Made by a program: the position numbers and the translations under genes. The notes beneath the pieces were generated by a model. The model had not been told where the DNA came from. It ran no database searches and saw only the letters and a list, made by a program, of their open reading frames with translations. Shown here piece after piece: positions 9,558 through 21,520 of a stretch of 64,000 nt of DNA (position 1 is its first letter; the number at the start of each line of letters is the position of its first letter). Source of the stretch: Benincasa hispida (taxonomy: Eukaryota > Streptophyta > Magnoliopsida > Cucurbitales > Cucurbitaceae); the NCBI RefSeq assembly GCF_009727055.1, contig NC_052356.1:4138076-4202075 (forward strand), in the 5' to 3' direction.

Positions 9558-12457
9558 ATGGGAAAGCGAGACAAGAAGCAGAAGCATCACGATGGACATT
9601 CTCGTCGAAGGGATTTCAAGTTTACTTCAGAAGGAGAAGTTATGGAAGATGGTGATTTCAACAGCTATCCCCTTCCCTCACCTTCTGCCAGAGAACTAGA
9701 AGAAGACGAAGAAGAAGTTGAAGAGGAAGAGGAGGAACAAGAAACAACCAACGAGAGCTCATCAATGGGTATTCCTTCGAAGTTTCAACTCTATCAACAA
9801 TCTGTTCAGGTTTGGCCCTTCTTCTTGCATTGCAACTCTAATTCCCTCATGGGTATATGAAAATCCTGTGAATCTTTGGAAGAAACCATCATTTTGTATT
9901 TTAATAACTTTAGGTATCGTGAATTTATGAATTTATTTTTTGAACTGATGAGTGCTGAGAGTGATCTGGCTGTTTACTGAAACATCTTTGTTCTCTCCAG
10001 TCGCCCAAAGGAGACATAAGCTATTTGCAGAAGTTCTTTCTAATGTACGTGGGTGGTAGGCAACCGATCCATTTACAAGAAGATTTTTGTGGCACTGCAC
10101 TTTTAAGGTATACTACTGTTTTCTTGGTGAGATATATTAACTCGTGAATTTGAGGGGTTATTGAACAGGGCCAAATAGAATTTTGAGTGAATTCCATTTG
10201 GGGCCATTTATTCGTTGAGGGATGGTTGCAGATCATTGTAAATGTAGTAAGAAATGAAACACATTTTCGTGAACAATTGTTGTTATGAATATAGTTTTTC
10301 TATGTCTAGTTAATCAACAATTGTTATAATCATAATAATTCAATATATTGTTATCATCAATGATAATAGTTTATGATTAAGTTGCTAGCATGCATTCATG
10401 GTGTAATCCTATGACAGCCTGTTATCTTGATTCCATGCTTAGAATTTATTCGTGGGGGAAAAAAAAGGAACAGAGCAGGAGTATTTTTCATTGCAAGCTG
10501 CAGTTGAATCCTCAACGACAGGCCTTGTACTTTTGGACTAGACTTCCTTTTTGTTTAGCTTGTTTGGGGTTGGGGCTTCCCCTCTCGTGGGGCTGTTTTC
10601 TTTTATATGCCGGCAGTAAATTTTCGGGTTTTTTTTTTTTTTTTCTTTTTTTTGAAAAAAGAATAGTTCAACTTGACTTCATTATTATTTTCAGTTTCTA
10701 TTTGTGAATAAGCTGCTGCCAATCTTTGCCTTGTGAGTCATTATGTTGGTACTGGTTGGATGGATAAGAAATCTGATACTTATTACTTCCTACAGTTTAG
10801 AGTGGCTTCGAAGTGATTCACGTAGGACTGCTGTGGGATTGGATCTTGACCTTGAGGCATTAGTCTGGTGCATGGAGAACAATTTTAATCGAACTGGGGC
10901 TGATGTATATTCCAGAATCTCTCTTTTTCATGGAAATGTATTGAATCCTTCTGAAGCCAGGCTTGTCAATCCTGAGCCTAGGGAGGATCTGATTGAAAAT
11001 TTAACATTGGAAGATAGTAAAGATAATCCCAAAGCCAGTGCATCAGAATCCATTGTGAAAGAGGAATCTGCATCTTTTAACGATAATGAGTACTTGAAGA
11101 GGAACATTACATTGGATGCCAGAGATATTGTATGTGCATTTAACTACAGCTGTTGTTGTCTCCATTCACGTGCAGATCTTGTTACATATTTCAAGCATGC
11201 TCGTGCTAGCTTATCCAGAAAGGGTGGCATATTTGTCATGGATTTGTATGGTGGTACCTCGTCAGAACAGAAGTTGAAGCTTCAAAGGAAATTTGCTAAT
11301 TTTAAGGTATAATTTTGTTGAGTTCAAACTTTAGAAATCTAATTATATTTATTCTGTTGGACACGTCCGTGTGCATTTTTTATGCAGTCTTTGATTCTCT
11401 TAAGAGGCCACAATTACTACAACAAAAATGAAAATTTATTTTATTTTGAGCATAGAGGATGGATATATTACGCTGACTTAATCTAATAAGTATTAAATTC
11501 TCTTCTGGATTGGCCTTAAAAGTAGAAGAAAGACTAAAATGTCAATAAGCATTTATTCTTGATTTATTCTTGATTTTTTTTTTTTTTTTTTTTTGTGTTT
11601 TTGTTTTGTTTTTTCCTTTTTGAGTACAACAATGGGGGTGGGGAAATTCAAACCCTTGGTCAAGAGTGTATGTCTTATGCCAGTTGAACTATGCCTATAT
11701 CTATTTTTTAATTCACTTTACCTGATAGTCCTTTAGTAACAAAGTCACTAAAAACACCATGTTTCTACCCCTAGTGTATAGTCATATTGCCAGTTGCATT
11801 CTTCTTCCAATTGTATGATGACTGAACTGACAGGGCTCAAACATGGAACCTATTCTCTTGTTAGGCAGAGGTATCCATCCAAACATTGTTTATCTTCTTT
11901 ATTTCTGTTGGAGTTCTCTTCAAATGAAATGTAATAAAGGGTGAGATTTTGCGTTCTAATTTGTTGGAAATATTGCAGTATATCTGGGAGCAAGCTGAAT
12001 TCGACATAATTGGACGTAAAACGAGGATTAGCCTCCATTTTGATCTTAAGAAGCAGCAGAAGAAACTTCGCCATGCGTTTTCATACAGCTGGAGACTGTA
12101 AGCAAACCTATTTCAATTACAACGCATTCCATATTTGTAAACTATAATTAACTCAAAACATTATGTCAAAATTTGCAGTTGTCTAAATTTCATGAACCAT
12201 TACTTTATGCTATTTCTAGTGTCCAAAATCTTGAGACGACCATTGCACATGTGAACAGGTGGTCATTACCTGAGATCAAAGACTGCTTGGAAGAAGCTGG
12301 ATTCAGATCCGTCCATTTTTGGATCCGACAGATGCCCGACACCGAAGAGATTAAAAGTATAGAGGGGTTTGGCGCAGGGAGTGAAGTGAAATACGAGGAA
12401 GTTGAAACTTTTCAACAAAAGGATTCTTGGAATGCATACATCGTTGGTGTTTTGTAG
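9558..12457 (+). CDS. SAM-dependent methyltransferase-like protein, 5 exons
   Basis: Exons 9558-9809, 10001-10107, 10796-11306, 11979-12097 and 12259-12457 join to 395 codons plus a TAG stop, with GT-AG at every junction and phases 0, 2, 0, 2. Residues 3-21 are basic, and 46-62 are an almost pure Glu/Asp run. The fold core follows: EDFCGTALL at 111-119 (motif I, SAM-binding loop), VGLDLD at 133-138 (acidic end of strand 2), DIVCAFNYS at 230-238 (motif IV region) and GGIFVMDLYGG at 263-273. The C-terminus (from LPEIKDCLEEAGF) resembles the end of class I methyltransferases. It matches a conserved, little-studied plant family annotated only as SAM-dependent methyltransferase superfamily; substrate unknown. 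The start was chosen because MGKRDKKQKHH begins the basic segment and a stop-free frame runs from it to a good donor (CAG/GTTTGG). It is the only host gene visible and appears intact. Introns 2 and 3 carry long T runs. Confidence 0.9.
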
Positions 12458-14031
12458 TCTTGAGCATCATAATCAACACATTTCGTAGTCTCACTATTTT
12501 TGGCATTGGATTTTATGCAATGTAGTTAGTATATCCATAACTACAGTTCTGCCTTTCTAGATTAAAAAGAAAAAATGTAGTATCACTAGTAAGGGAGACA
12601 AGCTTGTCAAAGGAGGGATTTCAAGCTTAATCCCATGTTTGATAATGTTATTTTATGTTTGATCATTTAAAATTTCTCCAATATGAAGTTCGTACTCTGC
12701 AGCTCTCTATAACTTAGCACCGTTGACACTGTTGATTCGCCCCTCCCCTCGAACTATCAGTTTAACTTTGGTATAAATTCTAATTTGGATTAGGAAAAAA
12801 TGTTAATTTTGAGCATAAACTTGTTTTTGTGTCAATTTGAACCTATACTTTTAATTTCATCTAATTTGATCAATTTAAATAAATGTTGTGATTTTTTCCC
12901 AAATAAAGTTTTGTATAAAAACTAGTTTGGTGCATTGAATAACTTTGCTAAAATTCATAAATTTTGACAAAAATTTTAAAAAATTAATAATAAAGTTCTT
13001 GTGGTTTGGATAAACATAATCTAAATTTAGGTAAATCTATGAATCAATCCAATCATAGCATTTTCATTTATTTGAATCTAATCCAATCCAAATAAGTTAA
13101 TAACCTATTTATATGAGTTGGATTGAATTGATTGGATTCTTCGACTCATTGAATACTTTTATTATTATTATTATTATTATTTTTCACAAAGCCTCCAATT
13201 ACATGTTTCTTTTCATAGATAAATCTCCTTGCAAAAGAAAAGTTTGTTGCCTCAATATCACAACCAATAATAATGAATATTGTATTATTAATGGACCTGT
13301 ATAATTTATTATATTCACTCCAAATATTTCATTGAGGATGATTGATACAAACAACATTTGATAGATATATCAATAACCTAAAACAGAAACTAGAGGTCTT
13401 CATCATCAGTAATATCATTAGGAGTTAAGACATGTAGATTGTAACACAATTTAACATATATTTCAAACCAGCAATGAATTTACGTAGCGCTTGAGGGGCT
13501 CGAGAGTTCTTTAACTTTAGAAATAGTAATAATAATAAATTTAAACTTAAAAATTAGTAATAAATTTTGCAGTTGATTTTTGTGAAACACTTTGGGCTTG
13601 GTGGCACCAGCCATCCCTGACTTTGTTTCAACTTTCAGCCCAATTTTCTTCATTTATTTAAAAAGAAAAAGAAAAAGAGAGCTTTCTTTTGCCTTCAAAC
13701 TTCTTAAAGCACGAATATTTTTTTGTTTTGTTTCTTCAAGAGTAATTTTTTATTTCACCCAAAAAAGTTTTATTTATTCAAAAAAATAGAATAATTTTTT
13801 TTTTCAATTTAATCTAAATTGTTGGGCAGGGATCCTTAAATAAAAGACTTTTTGAGTCTTTTATGGGCATGGACATTTGTCGTGTTTAAGTTTCATCTTT
13901 AATTATTTTTCTTCCCTTTAAGTCAAATAAAGATGATTTTTTTTAAAAAAAAATATTTTAAAGGGGCAGTTGCAACTCTAATAAAAAATAAATTGGAAAT
14001 TTGGAGCGTGTTCCTATTTTTTGTTTTTTTA
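12458..14031. other. Intergenic region downstream of the methyltransferase gene
   Basis: No coding region is supported. It holds an (ATT)n microsatellite at 13161-13181 and AT-rich sequence. The short frames at 13113-13304 and 13592-13789 are low-complexity. Confidence 0.5.
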
Positions 14032-14099
14032 GCAAATATGACAAATTTCACCCCTGCGACCATGTGGCAAATATGACAAATTTCACCCCTGCGACCATG
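14032..14099 (+). repeat. Tandem duplication, 33-bp unit, two copies
   Basis: The unit beginning GCAAATATGACAAATTTCAC and ending GCGACCATG occurs at 14032-14064 and again at 14067-14099, identical and separated by TG. Perfect identity suggests a recent slippage or duplication event. Confidence 0.9.
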
Positions 14100-14101
14100 A
14101 T

Positions 14102-14470
14102 TCACTGACTTCCGCCTGAAATTTGATTTCTATGATTGTTATGTGATTGCTATCTAATTTTCGTTGATATTTATTGTTATATGATTATTATTTGATTACT
14201 ATATGATATACTAATTCAATGATACTGATTGTTGTTTGATTACTGTTTGATTGCTATTTGGTAATGATTATTATATAATTGTTATTTTATATTGATTTGC
14301 TATCTAATACTGGTTGTCAATGATATAGATTGTTATATGATTATTGTCTGATTATAACAATCAAATATCAATCACTGATACTGATTACTATTTGATTGCT
14401 ATCTAATTGCTATTTGATACGAGTACTTTGTGATTGCTATCTGATTATTATGTAATTTCTATTTGATGTT
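14102..14470 (+). repeat. Degenerate short-unit repeat rich in TGATTGCTATTTGAT
   Basis: Variants of TGATTGTTAT, TGATTACTAT and TGATTGCTATCTAAT recur at about 10-15-bp spacing across some 370 bp, interspersed with CAATGATACTGATTG. It behaves like a decayed minisatellite. No coding potential. Confidence 0.6.
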
Positions 14471-15905
14471 TGGAGCCATAATTGGGATAATTGATAAAAT
14501 AATTATTTGACGTAGTTTGATATAAGATTTGATAATTGATAATTTGGAGAATTTGAAAGATTGAAATTTAGAAATTTAGAATTGAATTAGGAAAGTTTGA
14601 TCTATTGATTTTAATATGAAATTTGAAGTTTGAAACAATATATATATATGAGAAGAAAAAGGGTAAAAGCACACATGTTTAGAATTGATATATTTGTAAG
14701 GATGAAAATAACATAGTCAACCCAACTCAATTTAATAAAAACAAATCTCAAGAAAAAACAGAAAAGAAATATCAAAGTGCCTTGAACCACAAAACTCTAC
14801 AAAATCAAAGAAAAAGATATTGAAAAGAGGAAAAAACTTGTAATGTCACCAATAATCAAAAGGCAAAATCAATATGCCCGAGAATCCACTTTTAAATGAG
14901 TTATAAAAATTAGGGCATTTAAAAAACTTTGATAAATATTTTATTTTTTAGTTTGATGATACCAACTAAAAATATAATGAGGAGAAAGAATCTCTTAAAT
15001 AAAATAAAATTCGAGTAAATAATGAACTAAGTTTCAGATTTGAAAATCTTACCATGTTTACAAAATAAAAAATATGAGTGATTCGCTTGCTTTATAATAT
15101 CTTAAAATTGCTATTAATTACAAATTCCCTACTTTAAAACTTTAGTAAATTATTTTCGTAAATTAATCGCATAAAAAGGATCAATAACTTTTATGAAAGA
15201 AAATAGAAATCTAATTGTTATTCTACATCAAGATATATCTATCTAGGTAATTCAAAGAAATTTATAAATAACTTTTGACATAAATTGTTTGATCTTGTAT
15301 CATCAAGGTGTTCAAATTTATTTTTTTCTATACGACTCTATAACATAATGTTCTTGATCCACCACTAATTCAAACTGACGAGATCTTTGTTCACTACATA
15401 TTATATTACTTACAATCTTCTAACACTCTCCAAATGTAGTTGTTTCCACTCTGGTTCCATTCTCTACCATAACACATAAATATTCGAGAAGTGGCATTGT
15501 GAGATAGTATGCGACGAAGTAATCGTCGGTTAGGGGAAAATAACCAGGTAGCTAGAAGAACAATCTAATGAGCATCACTTGCTGTTGGTAAAATGTAGGT
15601 GAGAACAACTAAACATTATAAATTTTGCATTTAATGGATGTTTCAGAAATGGTTGACAATGTTACCAAAGACATAAGAACATACCTTAAAAGGTGAAATC
15701 GACAGATGAGAAAGACAGAGAGAGATTTTTTTGGGCATTTAATGTTTCTTTTAACACATAGGTAAAAATAGATTCACTCCTGAAAAAGATATAGGAAAAA
15801 AAAAATAAAAAAGGGGTAAAATACACTTTTGAGCATCATATCTATTTGGTCACTTGGGTTTTTTAAACACATTTTGGTCCCTGGGGCTTGAAAAATAGTT
15901 CTAAA
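14471..15905. other. Unassigned AT-rich intergenic sequence
   Basis: No ORF, RNA gene, repeat pair or recognisable element was found. The stretch near 15820-15900 (GGACCAAAATGTG when read on the minus strand) has the look of old repeat sequence but was not identified. Confidence 0.4.
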
Positions 15906-17638
15906 TGATCTCCAAGTTAAATTTAAAGGTATTCGAATGGTTCGATTCCGCAACGAAAGTGATTGAATCGCATGCTTCGATTCTTGATTTAATTAAAAAG
16001 ATTAATTTTACCAGATAAAAAGGGTTAAGCATACAAAATTTTACCTTGAATTTTATCTTTGTTAAACTCTTCGCAACAAGATTCATCTTCTTGAATTGAT
16101 GGTGAACTTGTGGGAGGCATTTGTTGAAACAAGGTAAAAAGATGGGAGAAAGACAGATCTCAAAGAACTCTTCTCTGTTACTTTTACTTTGAGAGTGAGA
16201 CAGAGCAATATATAGAACTACATTGAAGGTTTTACCCTTATAAGGTCCTATTTATAGGGCTTCATTAGCTTAAAACCTAATTCTAAGTAATTAATTAATC
16301 ATTTTAATATCTTATATTAAAATGATTAATTATTTGAATCATATTCAAATGCATTAATCCTCTCATATCCTATAGTTTTAATTTGAATCTTATTTGTAAA
16401 TATATTTATTCTCTCATATTATATAGTTTTAATTTAAAATTCATTCAAACAAAATGGTTAATGTATTTACGTCATATTCAAATATAATAATTTTTCTATA
16501 TTATATAATTTTAATTTAAATCTCATTTAAATTAAATATATAATAATTATGTATCTATATACATTAGTACTTATAGTAATTGTATCTAATATAATAAATA
16601 TATGCTTCTTCAATTTACCTAAATTTGAACATTCCAAATTATTCTTTCCATACCTTTGATCTCTGTTACGTTGATCCGTTAGCTAGCAAGGGGACCTTAT
16701 GAACCTATAGAATATAAGCTCCAATGATACAATATTAATGAACTAAACTCTTTAATTAATTAGTCTTCATTCATTAACTATAGAGCAAACCACTGTAGAC
16801 CCATAGTTAAACTCTTATACACTGTAGGTCACGTTGTGTCTATGGATATAATAATTATATGTAAGTTGATCTCACACAAGTTGTTAATAAATACAGTTGG
16901 TTCAAAAAGTCTGCTTTACACTTACCTTTTTTTCCTTAAGTACCACTGGTCCTCTAATGAACAATTTATTTATGGTTCAACCATAAACTAGGTCCCTCTC
17001 GGGCCAATGAGAGGGTGGGGCCCCTTATTCAAGTCCCGAAAGCACTTAAAGGAACTACTCATATATTTACCCTATATGAGAATGAGTGAATATCATCTTG
17101 TGAATTTATGTTCCCGACTCTATTTGGTCAAGTCCCTAAAATGGTAGGAAATATTGAGTCGACGACTCGGGCCACTCTCACCCTTGCAAATCAAAGGATG
17201 AGACCTCACAGATAGAAGTTCATAACTTAGTCAAGATTAAGATCAAGTCAGATATGATCATCCTATGAAATATTAATCTCAACATTTAACAAATTTACAA
17301 AGAGAGATTAATTATTTCACAGTCTGGTTTTATATAAACTCTTAATATAGGGTACCTCCACTCACATATCTCCACATAAACAATTTGGATCAAGCTATTT
17401 GTGACTATTACAAAGTGGGTCGTTCCATAGTATCACCAAGATAAGGCTCCCAACCTTATCCATATACTATAGACCATTTAGGTTGTTACTTGAACATAAT
17501 CCACTTATATGTCAACTATCTACAGTTTAAGATTACATATAATAACCTTGGATTTTTAACTGTTAATAGATGATTTAATATTCATAATTAAAATATTCAA
17601 CTAATTAATTACAAGGCTTTAGGACATATATTCCAACA
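15906..17638 (-). repeat. Probable solo long LTR, divergent family
   Basis: On the minus strand it starts at 17638 with TGTTGGAATATATGTCC and contains the block shared by the long LTRs (constant-order words such as GGTCAAGTCCCT and AAGTACCACTGGTCC, + strand reading). A likely end is the CA at 15906-15907. Flanking bases CTAAA (15901-15905) and CTTAA (17639-17643) agree at four of five positions, a plausible decayed target duplication. Length 1733 bp; no internal coding sequence. Confidence 0.65.
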
Positions 17639-18220
17639 CTTAATGGCCTTTTCATGACTAGCCAGTGTATTCTCTAGTTCAGTTGTTTTGTTCCTCAACT
17701 CCTTCATAAAATTGGCCATTAACTCCTCTATGGAAGTCTTCTTCTCGACCTGTTGAGATGTCGATGCAAATCATGGTGGAGCCTACAAAGTGTTCCTAGT
17801 ATTAGCATAAGAAAAATTTTCGTGAAAGCACAAACCTAGGTAAGTGGATAGATTCTAAGAGAACTAGTATTGAGCATGGTGTCAACGTTGGCCTTGATTT
17901 CAGTGCACATAGTCTGCCTGTTGCACGTCAGAAGCCTCTATCAATAGGTATGTGCTAGCTGCCACTATTGACATTCTCGACTGTGGGATTACCTAAAACG
18001 ACAAGTTTATTCATAGTGTTAGTTAGAGTGACCCATTAAGCCTTTAATGCAATTACCTCATCAAGATCATGAAATCCAATTACTCTAGTAGTAGCTCAAT
18101 TTGTGGCCAGTTATAACTTGTTGTGGTCATATCTACTAGCAAAGTTCAAGCCTTCTCTACAGTTTGAGAAAATGGAGCTTTTTGGAGCAACATCAAGTAT
18201 TGATTTCGTGGTGTTGAACA
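17639..18220 (-). pseudogene. Athila/Tat-like gypsy gag, C-terminal fragment
   Basis: Minus-strand translation, with several stops, gives blocks like those of Athila-type gag: a segment with ILDVAPKSS near 18200, LDEVIALKA followed by LTNTMNK near 18050, and at 17740-17640 a run with QVEKKTSIEELMANFMKEL and LENTLASHEKAI. Gag is the capsid polyprotein of the retrotransposon. The N-terminal part lies at 20906-21364, on the far side of the LTR at 18221-20905. The gene is non-functional. Confidence 0.6.
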
Positions 18221-20905
18221 TGTCGAATTTTATGTCCTAAAACTCGTAGATAGTAAATGTAAATAATTAACTGTCATCAATAAAGAGTTATCAATGTTAT
18301 TTTAATAAGTGTTATTGATTGTGTTTTATTCATTTTGTCTTAGTAACCATAATCCAATAAATTAACATACCAGACTTTCTTAAGAATCTTGAACTATATG
18401 CAGAGACATAAAGTGATCAATGTTCAAGATACAACCTAAAGGGTCTATAGTATAGGGATAAGGTTGGGTACCTTATCCTAGTGACACTATGGATACGACC
18501 CACTTTGTATTTGATACAAACACAATGATCCAACACGTTCGTATAGGTGACATGCGAGTGGGGATATCTTATGTAATGAGTTTGCATAAGACCGAACTGC
18601 GAAATAGTAACCATTAGATGTAACTTCGTTGACTAGTTTGGTTTCAATTTCAATAGGATGACCTAGGAAACTTAGTCTTAATCTTGAGTCTATTATAAAC
18701 TCCTATTCATGGGGGATTGCCCTTTGATTTGTATGGGTGAGAGTGGTCAGTTTGTCGAAGATAAGCCTACCATTTTAGGGATAAGACCAAGTGGGGAGCT
18801 GGGAACATAATAATACAAGATGGATTTCACTTCTTCCCGTCTTTAAGGTATGTAGATAAGTGTTCCCTTAAATGGTGTCTTTGAGACTTGACCAAATGGC
18901 CCTACCCTCTCACTGGCCTGATAGGAGGTTTCTGTTTAATGGTTGGACCATAAATAGGTTGTTCATTAGAAGAGCACTAGTACTTAAGGATACCGAGGTA
19001 ACCTAGGGATAAAACGGTAATTTGACCCAGTTAGTGTTACAAACACTCGTGAAGGACTAACTTGTTGTTTTTTGTCTATATTCGTGGACACAGAAATATA
19101 TCTCAGTGAGAAAAGTGCAGTTGTGGGTCTTTAGTGGAATGAGTACCCACAGTTAATGAACATTGATTAATGTGGTTAATGAGTTTAGCCCCACAGTTAA
19201 TGAACAATGATTAATGTAGTTAATGAGTTTAGCCAATTAATCTCATATCGTTAGAGCTTATGATTTGTAGGTCCACGAACTCCCCTTCCTAGCTCTTAAA
19301 GAGAATTGAGGAAACTATGTCTTGAATTGAGTTTGAAATGTCAAATTCACTTAGATAAATAGTATAATGTATAATGATAATATAAAGTTTGTATTTTAAT
19401 TAAACTTTATAATATAGATTCAATCTTGAATATGATTCAAAATTAATTTATGGGAGAATTAAATATTTGAAGGGGTTAAAATATTAATTTAATATGAATT
19501 GGATTCATATTTAAACTATAGGTTAAAATTAATGTGTATTATATGCACATTAAAACTATGGGTTATGAGAAAAATACAATTGAATATGATTCAAATATAA
19601 ACTAAATTAAATATTTGATATTTAATTTAGTAATTATTTAATTGAAAAATTGAATAATTCTTTAATTTTATTAAATTTGATTTCATTAAATTAATTGAAT
19701 TCAAACAATAGGTAATGTGAGTTATGTTTAATTTAATATGATTTAAATGAAATTATTAATTAAATTAGATTTAATTAATTAGTATTTAATTATTAATTTA
19801 ATTAATTAAATCAGATAACTCCCTTGGGAGTTATCTAAAATGTGGGCTATCCTACGTTTCCTCTCTCTCATTTTCTCCATTGGTTGAAAAACCTGCAAAA
19901 TTGGGGAACGTAAGGCGATTGCAATCTGAACACACAAAACTGTACTGTGAACAAACTTTCTCTCCAAAAATTCTCATTCCCTTCCTATATAATTTTTTTG
20001 TTCGCACAAATCACACTTTAATTTTGAGAGGATAGGAAGGTTACTGATTTGGTGGTGTTCAAGAAATCTAGAATTTGTGATTTTCATTCGAGTCTTCAAA
20101 CGAGAGTAAGGTTCTTTCCCTTTTTTTTTTTTTATAGGATTGATTTTTCTTTTTCTTTTTCTTTTTTTTTTTTTAAAAAAACATGTTTAACCTAGATTAA
20201 TTTTACAGTGGGCTGTTTTTTTTTTTTTTTTTTTTGTCGGTGTGATATTCTATTTGTTTCCCAGTGTACTAGTATTTCACATTTTCTAAATTAAGTTTGA
20301 ATAAGGTCCAGATTAATTCTGCTTTGCTAGGGTTTTGTATTAAATTATTCGTTTAATTAATTTAATTACAGATAACTCCCATGTAGGGAGTTATTTGAAA
20401 TGTGGGCAAGCCCATATTTTCTCTCTCTACTTTTTTCATTGGTTGAAAAACCTGCAAAATTGGAGAACGTAAGGCGATTGCAATTTGAACACACAGAACT
20501 ATTTTGTGGACAAACTTTCTCTCCAAAAATTCTCCTTCTCTTCCCATATAGTTTTTTGTTCCCACAAACCACACCCTAATTTTCAGAGTATAGGAAGGTT
20601 ACCTATTTGGTGGTGTTCAAGAAATCTCAAAGGAGAATTGGTGATTTTCATTTGAGTCTTCAAACGAGAGTAAGGTTTTTTTTTTTTTTTTTTTTTTCTT
20701 TCTGTAGGATTGATTTTTATTTATTTATTTATTTTTTTGAAAAAGGCATGTTTAATCTAGATTAATTTTACAGTAGGCTATTTTTTTCTTTTTCTATTCT
20801 TTGTGATATTCTGTCTATTTCCCAGTGTACTGGTATTTCACATTTTTTAAATTAATTTCAAGTAAGGTGCTAACTAATTTCGCTGCACTGTGGTTTTTCT
20901 CCCTA
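18221..20905 (+). repeat. Long LTR with internal tandem duplication, inserted in gypsy gag
   Basis: The start TGTCGAATTTTATGTCCTAA equals the family III start with two changes. The end near CCCTA (20905) aligns with the end of the LTR at 39916-41869. At 2685 bp it is longer than its relatives because about 540 bp near its 3' end is duplicated. It splits a minus-strand gypsy gag: coding blocks resume on either side. The flanks (GAACA and CTCAC) do not form a target duplication, so the ends may be rearranged. Confidence 0.75.
19801..20895 (+). repeat. Tandem duplication within the long LTR
   Basis: Copy 1 is about 19801-20335, copy 2 about 20356-20895. Shared landmarks in the same order are AACTCCC...GGGAGTTAT, TTGGTTGAAAAACCTGCAAA, AACGTAAGGCGATTGCAAT, CAAACTTTCTCTCCAAAAAT, GGTGGTGTTCAAGAAATCT, TCAAACGAGAGTAAGG, a long T run, and CCCAGTGTACT. 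The copies differ at many sites, so the duplication is not recent. Confidence 0.85.
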
Positions 20906-21364
20906 CTCACCTATTATAAAATAGTTAAATTTGCAGCCAATCGAGGTGGTCATGCTAAGGGCACTCCCACAAAAGATCCTTATACCTCACTCAACTTCAA
21001 ACAGTTGTTCACCTTCATTATGCTTGAAAGTGTCTATCTTGATCTTGAGCCTTGTCGTCTTAGCTAGAGTGAAAAACATGTTCAGAAGCATCTTAGCTAC
21101 CCCATACCAGGTGGTCCTACTACCTAGTGTAAAAGACTCGAGTCAGTCCATGGCTTTATCCTGCACAGAAAATATAAAGAAACGTAATTGAATTGCACCA
21201 GTTGTAACACCATTTATTTTTACCATATTGCAAATCTCCCAAATGGAGTGTATGTGCCCTATGGATTTCAGTTGTTGTGCCGTGGAATCAAACTCGGGTC
21301 TTAAGTTCCTCCGTAGCGATTGATCAAAAGGAAGAAGGTTAACCCAACAACTACGTCGCATGAA
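20906..21364 (-). pseudogene. Athila/Tat-like gypsy gag, N-terminal fragment
   Basis: The minus-strand frame from 21361 includes ICNMVKINGVTTGAIQLRFF and then DKAMD, matching the retrotransposon gag pattern of a short helix followed by a run of small hydrophobics and the dKA block. After a stop it continues with TTWYGVAKMLLNMFF (canonical TTW..L...FL..FFP) and an EGEQLFE block (canonical ESLYEAW). The frame carries stops and is dead. Its continuation lies beyond the LTR at 18221-20905. Confidence 0.65.
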
Positions 21365-21520
21365 CTAGAAAAAGAAAAATAAAACTTATACACAAAATAG
21401 AAAAAAGACAAAAATAAATTACACCCTCAATTAAAATCAATCTTATTTCCTTAATAATAGCCAAAAATTTGATACGTGCAAGTGTACATATCGAGTTTAG
21501 TATAGTTAAAACGATCAAAA
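21365..21520 (-). other. Degenerate gypsy leader and primer-binding region
   Basis: On the minus strand CTCGATATGTACACTTGCAC runs into CGTATCA and then TTTTTGGCTATTATTAAGGAAA. The first part resembles the end of an Athila-type LTR and the second a decayed TGGCGCCGTTGCCGGGGA primer site. Position, just upstream of the gag start, fits. Confidence 0.45.

Noticed and set aside
10390..10707. 105-codon ORF within intron 2
   Set aside because: Lies between valid splice sites of the methyltransferase gene and ends in a T run.
12173..12258. Exon extension upstream of 12259 in the last exon
   Set aside because: The acceptor at 12258 joins in phase with exon 4 and keeps the family sequence; the extra frame adds residues unlike it.
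13161..13181. (ATT)n microsatellite as notable
   Set aside because: Ordinary in AT-rich plant sequence.
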